A stretch of 64,000 bases of DNA from Tillandsia leiboldiana (Eukaryota; Streptophyta; Magnoliopsida; Poales; Bromeliaceae), in the NCBI GenBank assembly GCA_029204045.2, contig CM055076.1, forward strand, positions 8,994,346 to 9,058,345, in the 5' to 3' direction. Below the pieces are notes generated by a model. That model was not told the DNA's origin. It did not search any database and worked only from the letters and a program-made list of their open reading frames with translations. This document shows positions 31,315 to 42,863 of this stretch, one piece after another. Within the stretch, counting starts at the first letter, position 1, and each line of letters opens with the position of its first letter. A program made the translations under genes and the position numbers.

Positions 31315-34300
31315 ATGGCATCGAATAATGCTATGATCAAGGCAGGACATGTCTTCTTCCCTACTTCCACGCTCATGGTGGAAGCTGTCGGTGTCACCAT
31401 CCAATTTGGCACCATCACGCAGGACATCTTGGCTACTATCATGCCTCAACCTACCGCTCAAACTTATGGGGGCAAGATTTCAACTGACTCCCAAGACGAA
31501 GTTGTCCTTACCAACAGTAATCGTAAGACTGTGACCCCTCGCCTTCCGTCACGTGGGAGGCACCCTAATGTCATCATCTCAAATCCGCCTAGCAAGCCTG
31601 CCAAAAAGAGATTGGTCGTCCCCTCTGCTGCAGCAAGGATGGTGACGGAAGGTCGACTTAAATTTCCTAACAGCCAATTGGTGAGGACATCTTTCTTTAA
31701 AAGATTGGCCCCTGTCAACCCTACAGTCGCTCACGTGGAGATATCAAAGAAGTCAGTTTTTGATTGACTAGTGACTTCCAAGGGTGAAGTTACCGAAATG
31801 GCACTTCATCCTAAATCCAAATCTTTCAAGAGAAATGCTCGACGCTCTTTGAAAATGGAACAAATAAGAGAAAACAAGGGAGTAGCGGCACCTCTGCCAA
31901 TCAAACTTGTAGTGAAACCAGCGGAGCCCATGCATAACAAGTTTGCCCCACTCAGATTCGTCAAAAAGAATTCACCCACTACCGTTCTTCGTCCGGAGGT
32001 GGAAATGGGCCACCTACGACCTGTTGGAGAAGCCTTGCCAAGGCGCAATGAAACAACTATATCTCAATGCATTTATGAGGCCTTGGAAGAGGTTAAAAGG
32101 CATCGTAAAGCTAAAAACATATCTACAATTAAAGGGCAGAAACAACCTTTGCAGCTTAATAAAAAGATTACCAAGCAGTGGAGGGCGAAGAACTCTGTTA
32201 AACCACCCAAGAATCAAGAAAAACAAATAAAGAACTCTAAGGGATTGACCATTCACATAGTTAGGATGGTCAACCATTTAGAAGAAGACAATGATGATGA
32301 TAACCACACACTCAGGGAGATAGTTGCAAAGGCCGCACTTCTACACAAAGGAAAGAAGGTATCAGAATCAAGAGGAGGAGAGCCCCCTCAAGGAACATGA
32401 GTACATCCCAACCCTGACCTGCCTCATGACCCATTCGACATAGAGGAGACCAAAGAGGAACCTGCCTTTGTCCCCATGGATCCTAAAGATCTCCTGATTG
32501 CTTTAATGAGAAAGAGGCTAGAAGAGAAAGATAAGAATATATCGAACTTGAACAAAAAGTTAGACGAGGTGTTGGAGATGGTCATCGGCATGCAAACACA
32601 TGTGGGAATCCAACAACACACACCTAAAGTTCAAGCTACGCCGCCAACCTTGAATTTGTCCACACCATCGACTCCAGGACATCCAACTAGACGAGCAACA
32701 CCCACTCAACTAGCTATGGCAACTCAAGTTCAGGAAAATCTCCATGGCATGACTAGGGAGGAAATATCAGAACTTATCGCCTCTCAGTTGAAAGAATCAG
32801 CTGCGGGATCGATACCTAAGGAGAGAGGGCGGCGGCACCCATACCCCGTAGAGTATGACGAGGTGCTTTTCCCTCAAGGGTACTTTGTCCCTAAATTCAA
32901 GCAATTTAATAGGGTAGGTAACCTGGATCAACATTTGGCACATTTCAAGGCCACATATGGAAACACTGGAGGCAATAACGCCTTACTTCTGTGACAATTT
33001 CCTCAAAGTTTGACGGGGATGGCCTTCAATTGGTATTATTCTCTAGAAGACAACTCTATCAGTATTTGGAGTGAAATGAAGAATGCATTACGAGCAAAGT
33101 TTGCCACAGTTAGCGACAGAATTTCAATAGCTGATTTGGCAGGTACCAAAAGAAAGAAAAATGAGTCAATATTGGACTATATAACACGATGGAGAAATTT
33201 AAGCATAAAATGTGAGAAAACCTTAGAGCAACCCCAAGCAGTAGAGTTGCTCAAAGGGAATATAGACAATTGGATGGCCCTATTTCTTTGCATTACTAGT
33301 TGTACTACATTCCACGAGCTCATACTGAATGTTTCAAAATTAGAAAAGACCGATCCACAAATCTTGATGGGTCTTTATGCATCTAGAGCCCGAAAGGAGG
33401 ACGGGAAGAAAGCCGAAACTAAAACCACTCAATCAAGAGCGGCTTATAGCAACATGGTTGAGAAAGGGAGAAAACTTGCTACTCTAGCCGAACAGACATC
33501 CAAACTAATGTTGGGAGATGGCAATTATAGGCCGACCATGGAAGAAAGAAAGAAAAAAGTCTATTCCTTCAGAAGGGATAAAGTAAACAAAATATTTAAT
33601 GATGCCATCAAAAGTGGTTTACAATTGCCGAAACCGAAGAGACTGGAAGAGATTGGAAAGACTAATGATCCCAAATATTGTCTTTATCATAGAATCATTA
33701 GTCACCCCATCGAAGACTGTTGGGTGTTTAAAGATTGGATTGAGAGGCAGTACAAAACCGGTGCCATCACTCTCTTTAGCTCAGTCCTAACCGACCCACA
33801 TGTCGAAGAAACTAATGTAGTCAGTACAGGGACTAGCAAATCAGCAGATAATGACAACTCATTTCCTTTCGACTTCTGGAATACTTTTCTGACAAAGAAG
33901 ACACAAAAAAAGCTCAAGCAACTGAAAGAAACCCCAGGGATCACATGGCGAGGCCCTTTAAATCCCGAAATTCCATTAATACCTTTTGGAAATCAACCTT
34001 CCTCATCTTCTACATTAGCTAATCCTCCAACTTTATCTAACCGAAAGGTGATTAAGGGAAAAAAGGGCTAAGAAGTTGGTGAATCCAGAACCGTACGAAT
34101 CTAAGAAGACCGAACTCGAAAAGTATATTGACTCACTAGAAGAGTATGTGCAAGAAGAACGAGAAGCGGTATTGATTAAGGACTTTGTAGCTGGGGCAAT
34201 GGAAGGTGCTACCGTCCCCAAGCGTAAAATTGATGAAAATGGAAAATTACGAAAGTATGTTGAGCCTCCTCTTCTGGTCTACAAAAAGGTCTATATAAAC

Positions 34301-34487
34301 TCGGAAAATGAGTCTAGAGAGTTAGGGATGGAAACATATGAGGAGGAAGAAGATTTTTGGCGAGAGGTATGCAGGATCACCTCAGTTCGTGATATTGAAA
34401 GTGAAGATGAATTTGCCTCAGTGGAGGACAATGCCAATGGCGATTTCAACGATGAAGTGAGGACAAATTTCTACAAAAATTTAAAAT
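31315..34487 (+). pseudogene. TAT gag (N-terminal extension plus gag core), with stops and a frameshift
   Basis: One frame runs from ATG 31315 to 34071, broken by TGA at 31765, 32398 and 32992. An A-run indel near 34060 then shifts the frame, which continues to 34487. The first 1.1 kb is basic and poorly conserved, as in the ORF1/leader part of Ogre-type elements. The gag core starts near 32476 (MDPKDLLIALMRKRLEEKDK, coiled coil). It has PQGYFVPKFKQF, HLAHF, GMAFNWYYSL and WRNLSIKCE, and later a His-Cys cluster CLYHRIISHPIEDC. The start may be preceded by a leader intron, since an acceptor ATGCAG lies at 31303-31310. Dead copy. Confidence 0.85.
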
Positions 34488-34707
34488 AAAGAAAAAGGAG
34501 GAAACAGATTCACTCGTATATGCGCAAAAGATAATGAACTATAAATTAGATTTGATCAATGAAGAGCTCTTTAATATGAGGGTCGAACAAAGAGGGATAT
34601 CCAAAATGGTAATTGGGCTTGAAGCAAGAATTGAGCAAGTGTTGTGATTGATGGCCCCAACCCCTCGATGAGCTCGAACGATAAGAAACAACCCTCTCCA
34701 AGGAATT

Positions 34708-35383
34708 GTGGAACGTATTCAAAGGATCATGTCCACTGACACTCGTCAAAGGCAAATAACGGAGAATAGACCTTCTCGAAACTTGGGACAATCTGCCAGT
34801 CAAAGAAATATAGAAAATCAATACCCGTCGGCTCAAGGAGGGAAACAACATTGGTCTCAAGAAAATAGAAATAATCAAATAATAATCCCTAAACAACAGC
34901 TGCCAAGCAATAATCAAAAGAAAGCACCGATCATGAAGAAGAAGAACAAATTCTCGAGCATCAAAATCAATGATAAGGGAATGATTGAAAGGCCGCAGCA
35001 CCGAAATATACAAGCTCATAAAGAGAAAGGAAAAGTTCTACTCGTCGAGAACGAAAATACGAAAAAGATCTGAAAATTAGAGCCGAGAGAAACGCGAGCT
35101 CAATTTCGTTCGACGTGTGGGCATAATTCGAGGAGTCTGCAAAAAGTGATCAAATGCAACCCTCGACCAGTAGAGGCACCAAGAAAAATCAAACCCCAGG
35201 AAATATAAAACCCCAAAGAACATATCTACCATATGACGAAAACGAACCCGTCATCTGTGGCTTTTGCGAAATGATTGGCCACTCTTATAAAAATTGCTGG
35301 CATTCAAAAGAGTTAGAAAAGAAAACACATAGTAAAGAATTTTGCAGAGTGATCACTATTTCCGAAGACTACTCTGATGAATC
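34708..35383 (+). pseudogene. TAT gag 3' part with CCHC knuckle, interrupted by solo LTR
   Basis: Two short frames: 34708-35073, basic and Gln/Asn rich; and 35154-35383, with zinc knuckle CGFCEMIGHSYKNC. The second frame runs into the LTR inserted at 35384 and resumes at 56800. A frameshift separates the two. Confidence 0.75.
35379..35383. repeat. Target-site duplication GAATC (left)
   Basis: GAATC precedes LTR start TGTCACGCC; the partner is at 56800-56804. Confidence 0.92.
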
Positions 35384-37129
35384 TGTCACGCCCCGGCATC
35401 GAAACTGCGACCCGGGCTCGCCAACAGATCCGTCACCTATACGGGAAATCCCGCATAGGCGAAGCGTCCAACCTAAAAAAAAAGTAACAACTACCAACTA
35501 TACAGATATCAGAGCTGAAATAGATGCAGTAATAAAAATCTGAAACCACTGTATAACTGAAATAAAGATACAAGTAGAAACCTCCTATACAGCATCTATG
35601 AGTCCAAAAGGGGAGGTAAACTAAAATCATAAATACATCAGTGTACAATAATATCCATAGTCCGGGTTGGTACATCTATCTCACCAATAAGACAACACTG
35701 GTAGGGATCTATCACGCGACTCCCTCACTAAGATTTGTCGAGGCAACCGAAGCAGGGATGAAAAGGAAAGCCTCTGCAAAACTATCACCAACAGAGGGTA
35801 TGAGAACTACACCGTCACGTAGTTCTCAGTGGGTACCGTCTCCAACCTTACGGTCTGCCCACTAAGTCTACTAGAGGCATAAGATAACAGAAAATACTGT
35901 AAATAAGAATAAAATAGCTGGAAAGGAAACTACAGCTATTATGCCTCTATCTACGATGCTCAATGGGCGGGTAAAACAGATGATGATATGCAACCACTCT
36001 AACTCGAGGTGCCCAAACCAACCGAACTATAATGACTGCTAAAAGGGCCAGTCAAGCCTGCGCTGACCTACCACCACTGCCCAATCTGGACTAGGCCTCA
36101 TAGGGAGTCCAAACGTACCGAAACAACCATCGCATTCGGAGCGGCACTCAGGGGGAGTGACCCCACTGAGGAAAAGAACCATGTAGAATCGAGAACCAGA
36201 ACTATAGCACAAGCAGGCTGTAATCCAAATCACGAGCGAACAGATCGCCATCCAAACCAAATAACCATATAGTCGGAACCCTCATCGGCCCAACATCAAA
36301 CCCAACCGTCCAACAACACTAGGACCGAGAATTCTGGGAGACTGACGCCTACAACCCCAATCAAACAAGAACAGGTTCCAGGCACAGCCGCCCGTAGCTC
36401 TCGTCCCAAAAAGGAGGCAGCCCTTGGAACCCAGATCACTCGAACCCTCGTTGGGGGTGAGAAGATTTATATAAAAAGATGACATTTGTTTCTAAAAACC
36501 ATTTCACTCGACCCCTCTCTGGGTAAGGACAAAAAGTAACTCCTTTTTAGAAACCCATCTTGATTGAAGGAAAAACCTAATTTTAATACCATTTAGTTTA
36601 TAAGAAAATCAGTCAAAAATGGTTTTATTTTCCCAAGTTCCGAAGGATTAGTGCCTTCGCCTTAATCAAACAAGAACAGGTTCCGGCGCCCCTCGAAGCT
36701 TTGGAAAGAAATATTAGTTTACAAAAATCATGTGTATCCAAAAGTATTTCTGGGTTCAAGGTCCTACTATCACAAGATCAATACTGTCTCTACTCAATGA
36801 CAATGAACCTAACAGAAGAAAACCCAACAACCCGGGATCACCGTCATCCCAAAAGGCTTCCGACACTAACACCAACTAACCACACACACCAGACTCCACT
36901 CGCCCCCCCGGCATGAGCGCAACATGCATCCTACACTGTCCTGACCACTCGGCCCACTACCCGGGCGAGGAGAAAACTCTAAGTCCAGAAGAAAATAAAC
37001 ATGTAATGTGTAGGAAGACTAAAGCATAGAAGAACCTAGCCCAAGTGAGAGTTTTTTACTAGTCTGGTTAAACATATAAATATATGACGGGGTGCTAGTC
37101 AAGGTTCCATAATTGAACATACAACATAA

Positions 37130-37450
37130 TCAATACCCAGAATGCTAACTCTAGCATGCATACATCCCGAATAATAATGAATCCCCAACTATAACATGCA
37201 TATATCCTGATCAGTAATTAAGTCCCCAACTATGCCATGCATATATCCTGAACTATAAATAAGTCCCCAACTATCCCATGCATATATCCTGATCAGTAAT
37301 TAAGTCCCCAACTATGCCATGCATGCATATATCCTGAACTATAAATAAGTCCCCAACTATGCCATGCATATATCCTGAACTATAAATAAGTCTCCAACTA
37401 TGCCATGCATATATCTTGAACTATAAATAAATCCCCAACTCTACCATGTA
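37130..37450. repeat. Minisatellite of about 41 bp within the LTR
   Basis: Seven or so units of CCCCAACTATGCCATGCATA followed by TATCCTGAACTATAAATAAGT, some with the variant GATCAGTAATTAAGT. Not seen at this copy number in the other LTRs of the family. Confidence 0.85.
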
Positions 37451-38446
37451 TATATCTCAAACAACATAGAACACATATCTATCATGCATGTCCGCTACAG
37501 ATAGAATTAGAAAATAGTCCGTCGATTTGGAGAAAAATCTAACCCACCTAGATGCGCGCATCGGTCCAGAGTCCAAATAAGCTGAGATTTAACGTGCGCG
37601 ATCCTCACGTTCCCACAGTTCCAACGAACCAAAAATCACTAGAAAACTCCTTCCATACACTAAGATACAAGCCAAACACCGCGATAAGCTCAAATCACTC
37701 AAAATAGTAACCTCACCGCACATCTGTCCATGAAACAGGAAATTACCTCCTATGATATGCCCTTCAAAAATTCCAAGAAAAATATGGCTGTGATTCTCGC
37801 GAAGTATAGATAGAAATCGAGTCCTTAAACACCAAATTCCGCCTCCCGTAGGCTGAGAAAATGTAAGATCACTCCTCCGCTGTCTAGAAACATGCTGTAG
37901 AAAAAGGGGGTCTAAAGATGTTGCGAGAAATCCCATAAAAACTCGAAACGGAGAAGAGTAATGCATATTAAAATCGAAGGCCTACTTATCGTGGAAACGC
38001 CACCACAAAAATCGGCAAAAAACTCCAAGAACTCAGCTCGGGGGAGCCGGCGGACGAAGAGTCAACGGAAAAGACCAGTGTCAAAGAAACGTCGCAGCTC
38101 GCGAGATCGGGTAGGAAAAATATCAAAATATCTCTAAAAATCCTCCAAAACCCCAAGAAGCGAAGAAGACTCAAAGAAGAAGCTCACTGTCAAAAACGGA
38201 TCCCAAAACGGATTTTAAAAAGTCCTCAAAAGAAGCCCAAAATGGCCTATTTATAGCTGAATCCAAGAAGACCACTATTTCGGGTCAAGGGGGAAGTTTC
38301 GAGCGCCCGAATCCACCCGCAGCGCCCGAATCCACGTGGCGTTCATCTAGTCATCCACGCCCAGCGCCCGAATCCATGGGATTGCGCCATGTGTCCTGCT
38401 CCCCTCTGCTCCGTGCGCCCGGTGAACGCGCGGCCGCTGGCGCTCG

Positions 38447-38599
38447 CCAATGGGAGCGCTCCACGTGTCCCACGTGGTCCACGTGCAGTCCACGCGCCGA
38501 GTCTACCGAATCCTGTCGGCCAATCAGAAGGCTCCATGTGGCGCCGCCCCGCCAGTCACGCCGTGATTGGCGCGGCCCGACCAATCCCGTGCTGCCACG
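38447..38599 (+). promoter_or_regulatory. ERSE elements in U3 of the inverted solo LTR
   Basis: Perfect CCAAT-N9-CCACG at 38447-38465 and 38581-38599, and a one-mismatch copy (CCATG) at 38520-38538. The TATA box on the minus strand is at 38247-38255, so the elements lie about 200-340 bp upstream of it. Confidence 0.75.
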
Positions 38600-38760
38600 T
38601 GGCATGTGCACAAACTCCCTGGTCCCGGTGCACGCGCCTGGGCCGTGGATCAGCCTGCCCGCGCCTCCGCGCCTGCCCGTGCCTGCACGCGGTCGCGGCC
38701 ATGCCTGCCCGCTGCCGCACCGGCGTGCTCCGCCACCTGCCCACCGCCGCCGGTGCTGCC

Positions 38761-38765
38761 CGGAA
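38761..38765. repeat. Target-site duplication CGGAA (left)
   Basis: CGGAA before the Sirevirus LTR; the partner is at 56505-56509. Confidence 0.92.
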
Positions 38766-40016
38766 TGTGGGTTATGTTAATATGGATCTGAATAGGGGAA
38801 AAACCACCTAGAGGGGGGGAGGGGGTGAATAGGTGTAAACAATAAACACACCAAATCGTTGCGTAAAAAATAACCCATGCGAAAAATAAATGAAGTACGC
38901 AAGATTTATGTGGAAAACTCCATCACAGGAGTAAAAAACCACGGGACCGATAACACGGCGAAATCCACTAAGATTAAACACGTACAAGGTGATTTACCGT
39001 AACCCTACGACTCGACCTTTTCCTTACACTCCTAGTTGATCTTCTCCGCTCGCTCCACAACGCTCCTCGAATCCACGATTTGCGTCCAACTTCGAATCCA
39101 CGAAGTCCAACGTCGAATCCACGACGTCCAACTAAATCCACAGTCTTCACCAAAGTAGCACGTATCGATCACACGAACGTACCTCGCTCCAAATCCACGA
39201 GAGCGGTAGCACCTTGAATCCACAAGGCCACGCGAATCCACGCGTCGATTTTGGGAAATCGTTGTTTTTGTTGGTGATGATAATGCGCCGAATACTTAGA
39301 TCAAAGATAGATAAGAAAACACCATCTAAGTATTCTTCAATTTGATTCTACGAGAAATAGGAGTTTGGAAACCCTAGAATCAAATTGAACGATATAGACG
39401 AAGAAACATAAATTAGATCATGTTTTCCTTTCTTCTCTATATATGTGGATTTTTTTGTTTTTGGATTACCCTAAAAGATGAATGATAGGGTCTGTTTATA
39501 GGTTAGAAACCTTTGGAAAGAGATAAGCATCAACAACTACCTTATTTGGAATTTTTCCGCTCGGCGATCCCGACTGGATTAAATCTGATCCGGACTGTCG
39601 TCTTTAGATAGAACTTTTCTAGAAAAACAAGTTTGGGGTCCGGACTGGAATTTCGTAATCCGGATTGTTCATGTGATTTCAGCAAACACATAGTTCGGGG
39701 TCCGGACTGAGCAGAGGCTGTTCCAGACTGGAATTCCGCATGAACTAAACTATGTTCAGGGTCCGGACTGGAATGGTCTGATCCGGATCCTGAGCATCCA
39801 ACTTATCCAGTTTTTTATTTTTATGCAATGAAAAATCTTCCAAGTGTTTCTAAACTACAAGAATGTATTCGGATCACAAAATTTATTTAGTTAAACGTAC
39901 CTAATCCTTTTGAATTCATTCTTCTTGAGATTGATGTATATGATCCACAATTCTTCATCTTCAATCTTCAATACGTAAAACACTTCACGAAATACGCCAA
40001 CACAAAATCCTTAACA
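38766..40016 (-). repeat. Sirevirus 3' LTR (1251 bp)
   Basis: Plus-strand ends TGTGGGTTATG and CCTTAACA. Very similar to 55252-56504, with scattered substitutions and small indels. Carries repeated GTCCGGACTG words at 39640-39800. Confidence 0.95.
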
Positions 40017-40033
40017 ATCTCCCCCTTTGGCGG
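40017..40033 (-). promoter_or_regulatory. Sirevirus polypurine tract
   Basis: On the minus strand CCGCCAAAGGGGGAGAT, directly before the 3' LTR; the form is the one conserved in Sireviruses. Confidence 0.9.
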
Positions 40034-40704
40034 TTTCGTGACAAAACAAAAATCCACTTAAAAAATTCAAAAAGATATTTTTGTTGCTATCACCATACAA
40101 CAAAAATTTACATGAATGATCGAAATAAACTGAATACTAGAGATAAACTCCTAATACAAACTCTAGACTTAGACGCTTGTACTCTCAGCAAAAGAAATAA
40201 TTTTTGACAAAAGAAATCGTTAGATACTCAAGAATTTAAACATTCAATAAACAATCAGAGAGATAGAGTTTATACTCACCATGACATTAAATATCAGATA
40301 TGTATGAGAATAAGCAATCACGGATTCACATATCATCTAATCCTTAAAAGTTCAAATGTCATATCAAGATTCTAACAATTTCACAAATATGTCAGTTATC
40401 AAATAGCTTGTTAGTAATATTACATGCCCAAATAGTTAGTCAAATAGTTAGTAGTGGCATGTATCCAACTTACCTTCAACTTACATTCAAAGTTCAATGT
40501 TCAAGTGTTTCAAGTTCTCCAAACTTTCAAGTTCAAGTGTTTCAAGTGTCTCTCCCCCTTTTTGTCACAGAAAGTTAGCCAAAATTTAAAAAAAGGGAGT
40601 GCAAAGTTTGTAAAAACTAAGAACTTAAAATAAAAACCTGCAAAAGAAGGCATTAGAACTAAACAAAACATATAAACAAAATACCCTGAAGAAGGAAAAC
40701 TTGT
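40034..40704 (-). other. Sirevirus 3' non-coding region with a second purine motif
   Basis: Between the 3' ORF and the PPT. At about 40548-40572 the minus strand reads GACAAAAAGGGGGAGAGACA, a PPT-like motif of the kind repeated in Sirevirus 3' regions. No ORF. Confidence 0.6.
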
Positions 40705-41316
40705 TCAACCTAGATCTGAACTTTCCGAACTGCGGCAATCAAATTTATTCAAAATTCCCTTAAGCAGTCTTGAGATTTTCGAACATTTCCTTTTAATCTG
40801 TCGTTGTCCGGTAGAGATATGCTTTAAATCAAGTGACATTCTTTCTTGTTCTGTAGACAGTCGCTTTTGCTCTTGACAGATGGCGGACATAGATGTATCA
40901 TCCTCTGTCATGTCTTTCTTAGAGGTCGAAGTAGGTAGCGTAGATGAAGATGGTTCATAGCTACCTTCAATCCATGGAGATTCTCTAGGTAGAGATCGTG
41001 TACCGCTAAGAGGTTCATTAATATGAAGTCTACTACCCCTTGTGTTCTTCCGTCTAGCGTACTTCTTAAATGTTGAACAAGAGTTCATAGGTTCTTTGTT
41101 CTTTAATGCGAACCTATCTTCTTCATCAACAATCTGTTGTGCTTCCCTGCAAAATTCTTCCCAATCTTCCTTGTCAGATTCTAAATCATCTTGAAGGACA
41201 TTCTTTGTTTCTTCCTGACTTTCTCTATCTTGCTCCCTTTTTATTATCGCTCGTGTGCTGACCATTGCTGTGATAAACACAATCAACCAAGCAAATGCCA
41301 TTTGAAAGATTTTCAA
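40705..41316 (-). CDS. Extra 3' ORF of the Sirevirus (203 aa), env-like position, function unknown
   Basis: Open without stops, while gag and pol are broken. The N terminus has a hydrophobic stretch (FQMAFAWLIVFITAMV, about residues 4-19), possibly a signal or membrane segment. A strongly charged part follows (about 25-75), then a Ser/Pro-rich middle and a C-terminal heptad-like basic stretch (about 145-195). Its place between pol and the 3' LTR is where SIRE1-type elements carry an envelope-like ORF, but I cannot show homology to it. It could also be a captured host fragment or a chance open frame. Confidence 0.5.
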   Translation of the reverse strand: MKIFQMAFAWLIVFITAMVSTRAIIKREQDRESQEETKNVLQDDLESDKEDWEEFCREAQQIVDEEDRFALKNKEPMNSCSTFKKYARRKNTRGSRLHINEPLSGTRSLPRESPWIEGSYEPSSSTLPTSTSKKDMTEDDTSMSAICQEQKRLSTEQERMSLDLKHISTGQRQIKRKCSKISRLLKGILNKFDCRSSESSDLG

Positions 41317-42863
41317 AAATCAACCTGTGAGTAAGAACTCAAAAACATGAAAAAAATTGTTTAATTTCAAAATTTTGAAAAATCATACCCAAGCAATCTT
41401 TATCATGTATAGAGACTAGGAATCAAGTTAGATTTGCAAAAAGAATTTTAAAAATAGATCAATCCCATGATTTTCAAAAATTCCTAAAATTTACCCTAAA
41501 ATCGAATTTTCAGAAATCGAAGCCCAAAAATTCGTTAATCAAATGAATACAAGGCATAGAAACAAATCTAAGGTGTCTAGAGTTCTTATTTCAAAAGAAA
41601 TTTGATAAAAAACCGTGCAAAAATGAAATCATAGCATTAATTCTCTCACGTTTTGATAAACATAAGCAAAAACAGTGAAAACAAGAGTTTTGATCATAAG
41701 AACTTACTTAGATTGAGTGAAAACTAGTTGCAAATGATCCAAATCTCCTTGATTCTAGAGAGAGAAACTCTAGGAAGCTAGAAACAAAAGTTTAGAGAGA
41801 ATGGAAATAAAAAAACCTTTCGTTTCATATAAAACCTAGCCGCGGTCCGGATCGGGTCGGGAGTTCAGTCCGGATCGGCTACCCGCAGAGAAATCCCAGC
41901 GTTCGGGATCCGGACTGAGCCCATCCAATCCGGATTGCCTGCAACTTTTTCTCCAGAAAAATTTATAAAAATTTTAGAAAATCCAGAAAAAGTATGTAAG
42001 CATTCTTGCATATCAACTTTAAACAAAAAGTATTGTTTCACATCAAAAGAAATAGATTATGCTAAATCTATCATTAATACTCAAATAACGAAACGAAAAT
42101 TTATAAAAGTTATATCCTCTAAAGTTGAGCAAGTTCAAAACATCAATCACGATCTAATAAGTAATGTGTTTATCAAATCATCAATTGAATAAAGAAAATG
42201 AAAGCACAAAGATCGATAGATGTTTGAAATCCTAAATAAATTAGATAATGCTATCAAGTCAATATGTTTTAGGGAGTGGCTCTTTGAGCATCTTTCAATT
42301 TGAAATCCCACCTTATACCAACCTTGGAATTCGACAAAATCAAGTATTTCAAAAAAAAAAAATTCTAATAAACAAGAAACACCATGCTTGGTAAACATGT
42401 GGTAGCCGCACACAGTACTCGGAGGACCAAGATGGTAGCTCTTTCCTCCATGTGGTGGTAGTTTTCACACTCCACTAAGGGATGTAACTCTTTCCACATC
42501 TTTTGAACATGAAACTTTAAATAATATTCCCCCTCAATTGGCTATCAATTATGTAAAATATTAAGTATTCAACCAACCATTGATCTCATGTTCATACTTA
42601 ACTCAATTATCAAATAAGATAAAAACTATACCAATAGATCATTGAGAGAGGAATTGACTTTGATCAAATAAAGATGAAATAATTGATATAAATGATCAGT
42701 GCATCAAGAGAGTTATAATGATATCCAAATCATAATAAATTTCTCAAAACATGAAAAGATGCAATTAAAGTTAATTTAACAAATGCTCAGTTAATGTTCT
42801 ATATACAAAAAGAAAAAGAACACAAAACAAAACCTAACCTAAGCAATGGTTCAAAAAAAATGG
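41317..42863 (-). other. Sirevirus non-coding region between pol and the 3' ORF
   Basis: AT-rich, with GTCCGGATC words at 41840-41935 like those in the LTR. A CATGTGGTAG/ATGTGGTGGTAG repeat lies near 42398-42460. Short ORFs only. Confidence 0.5.
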
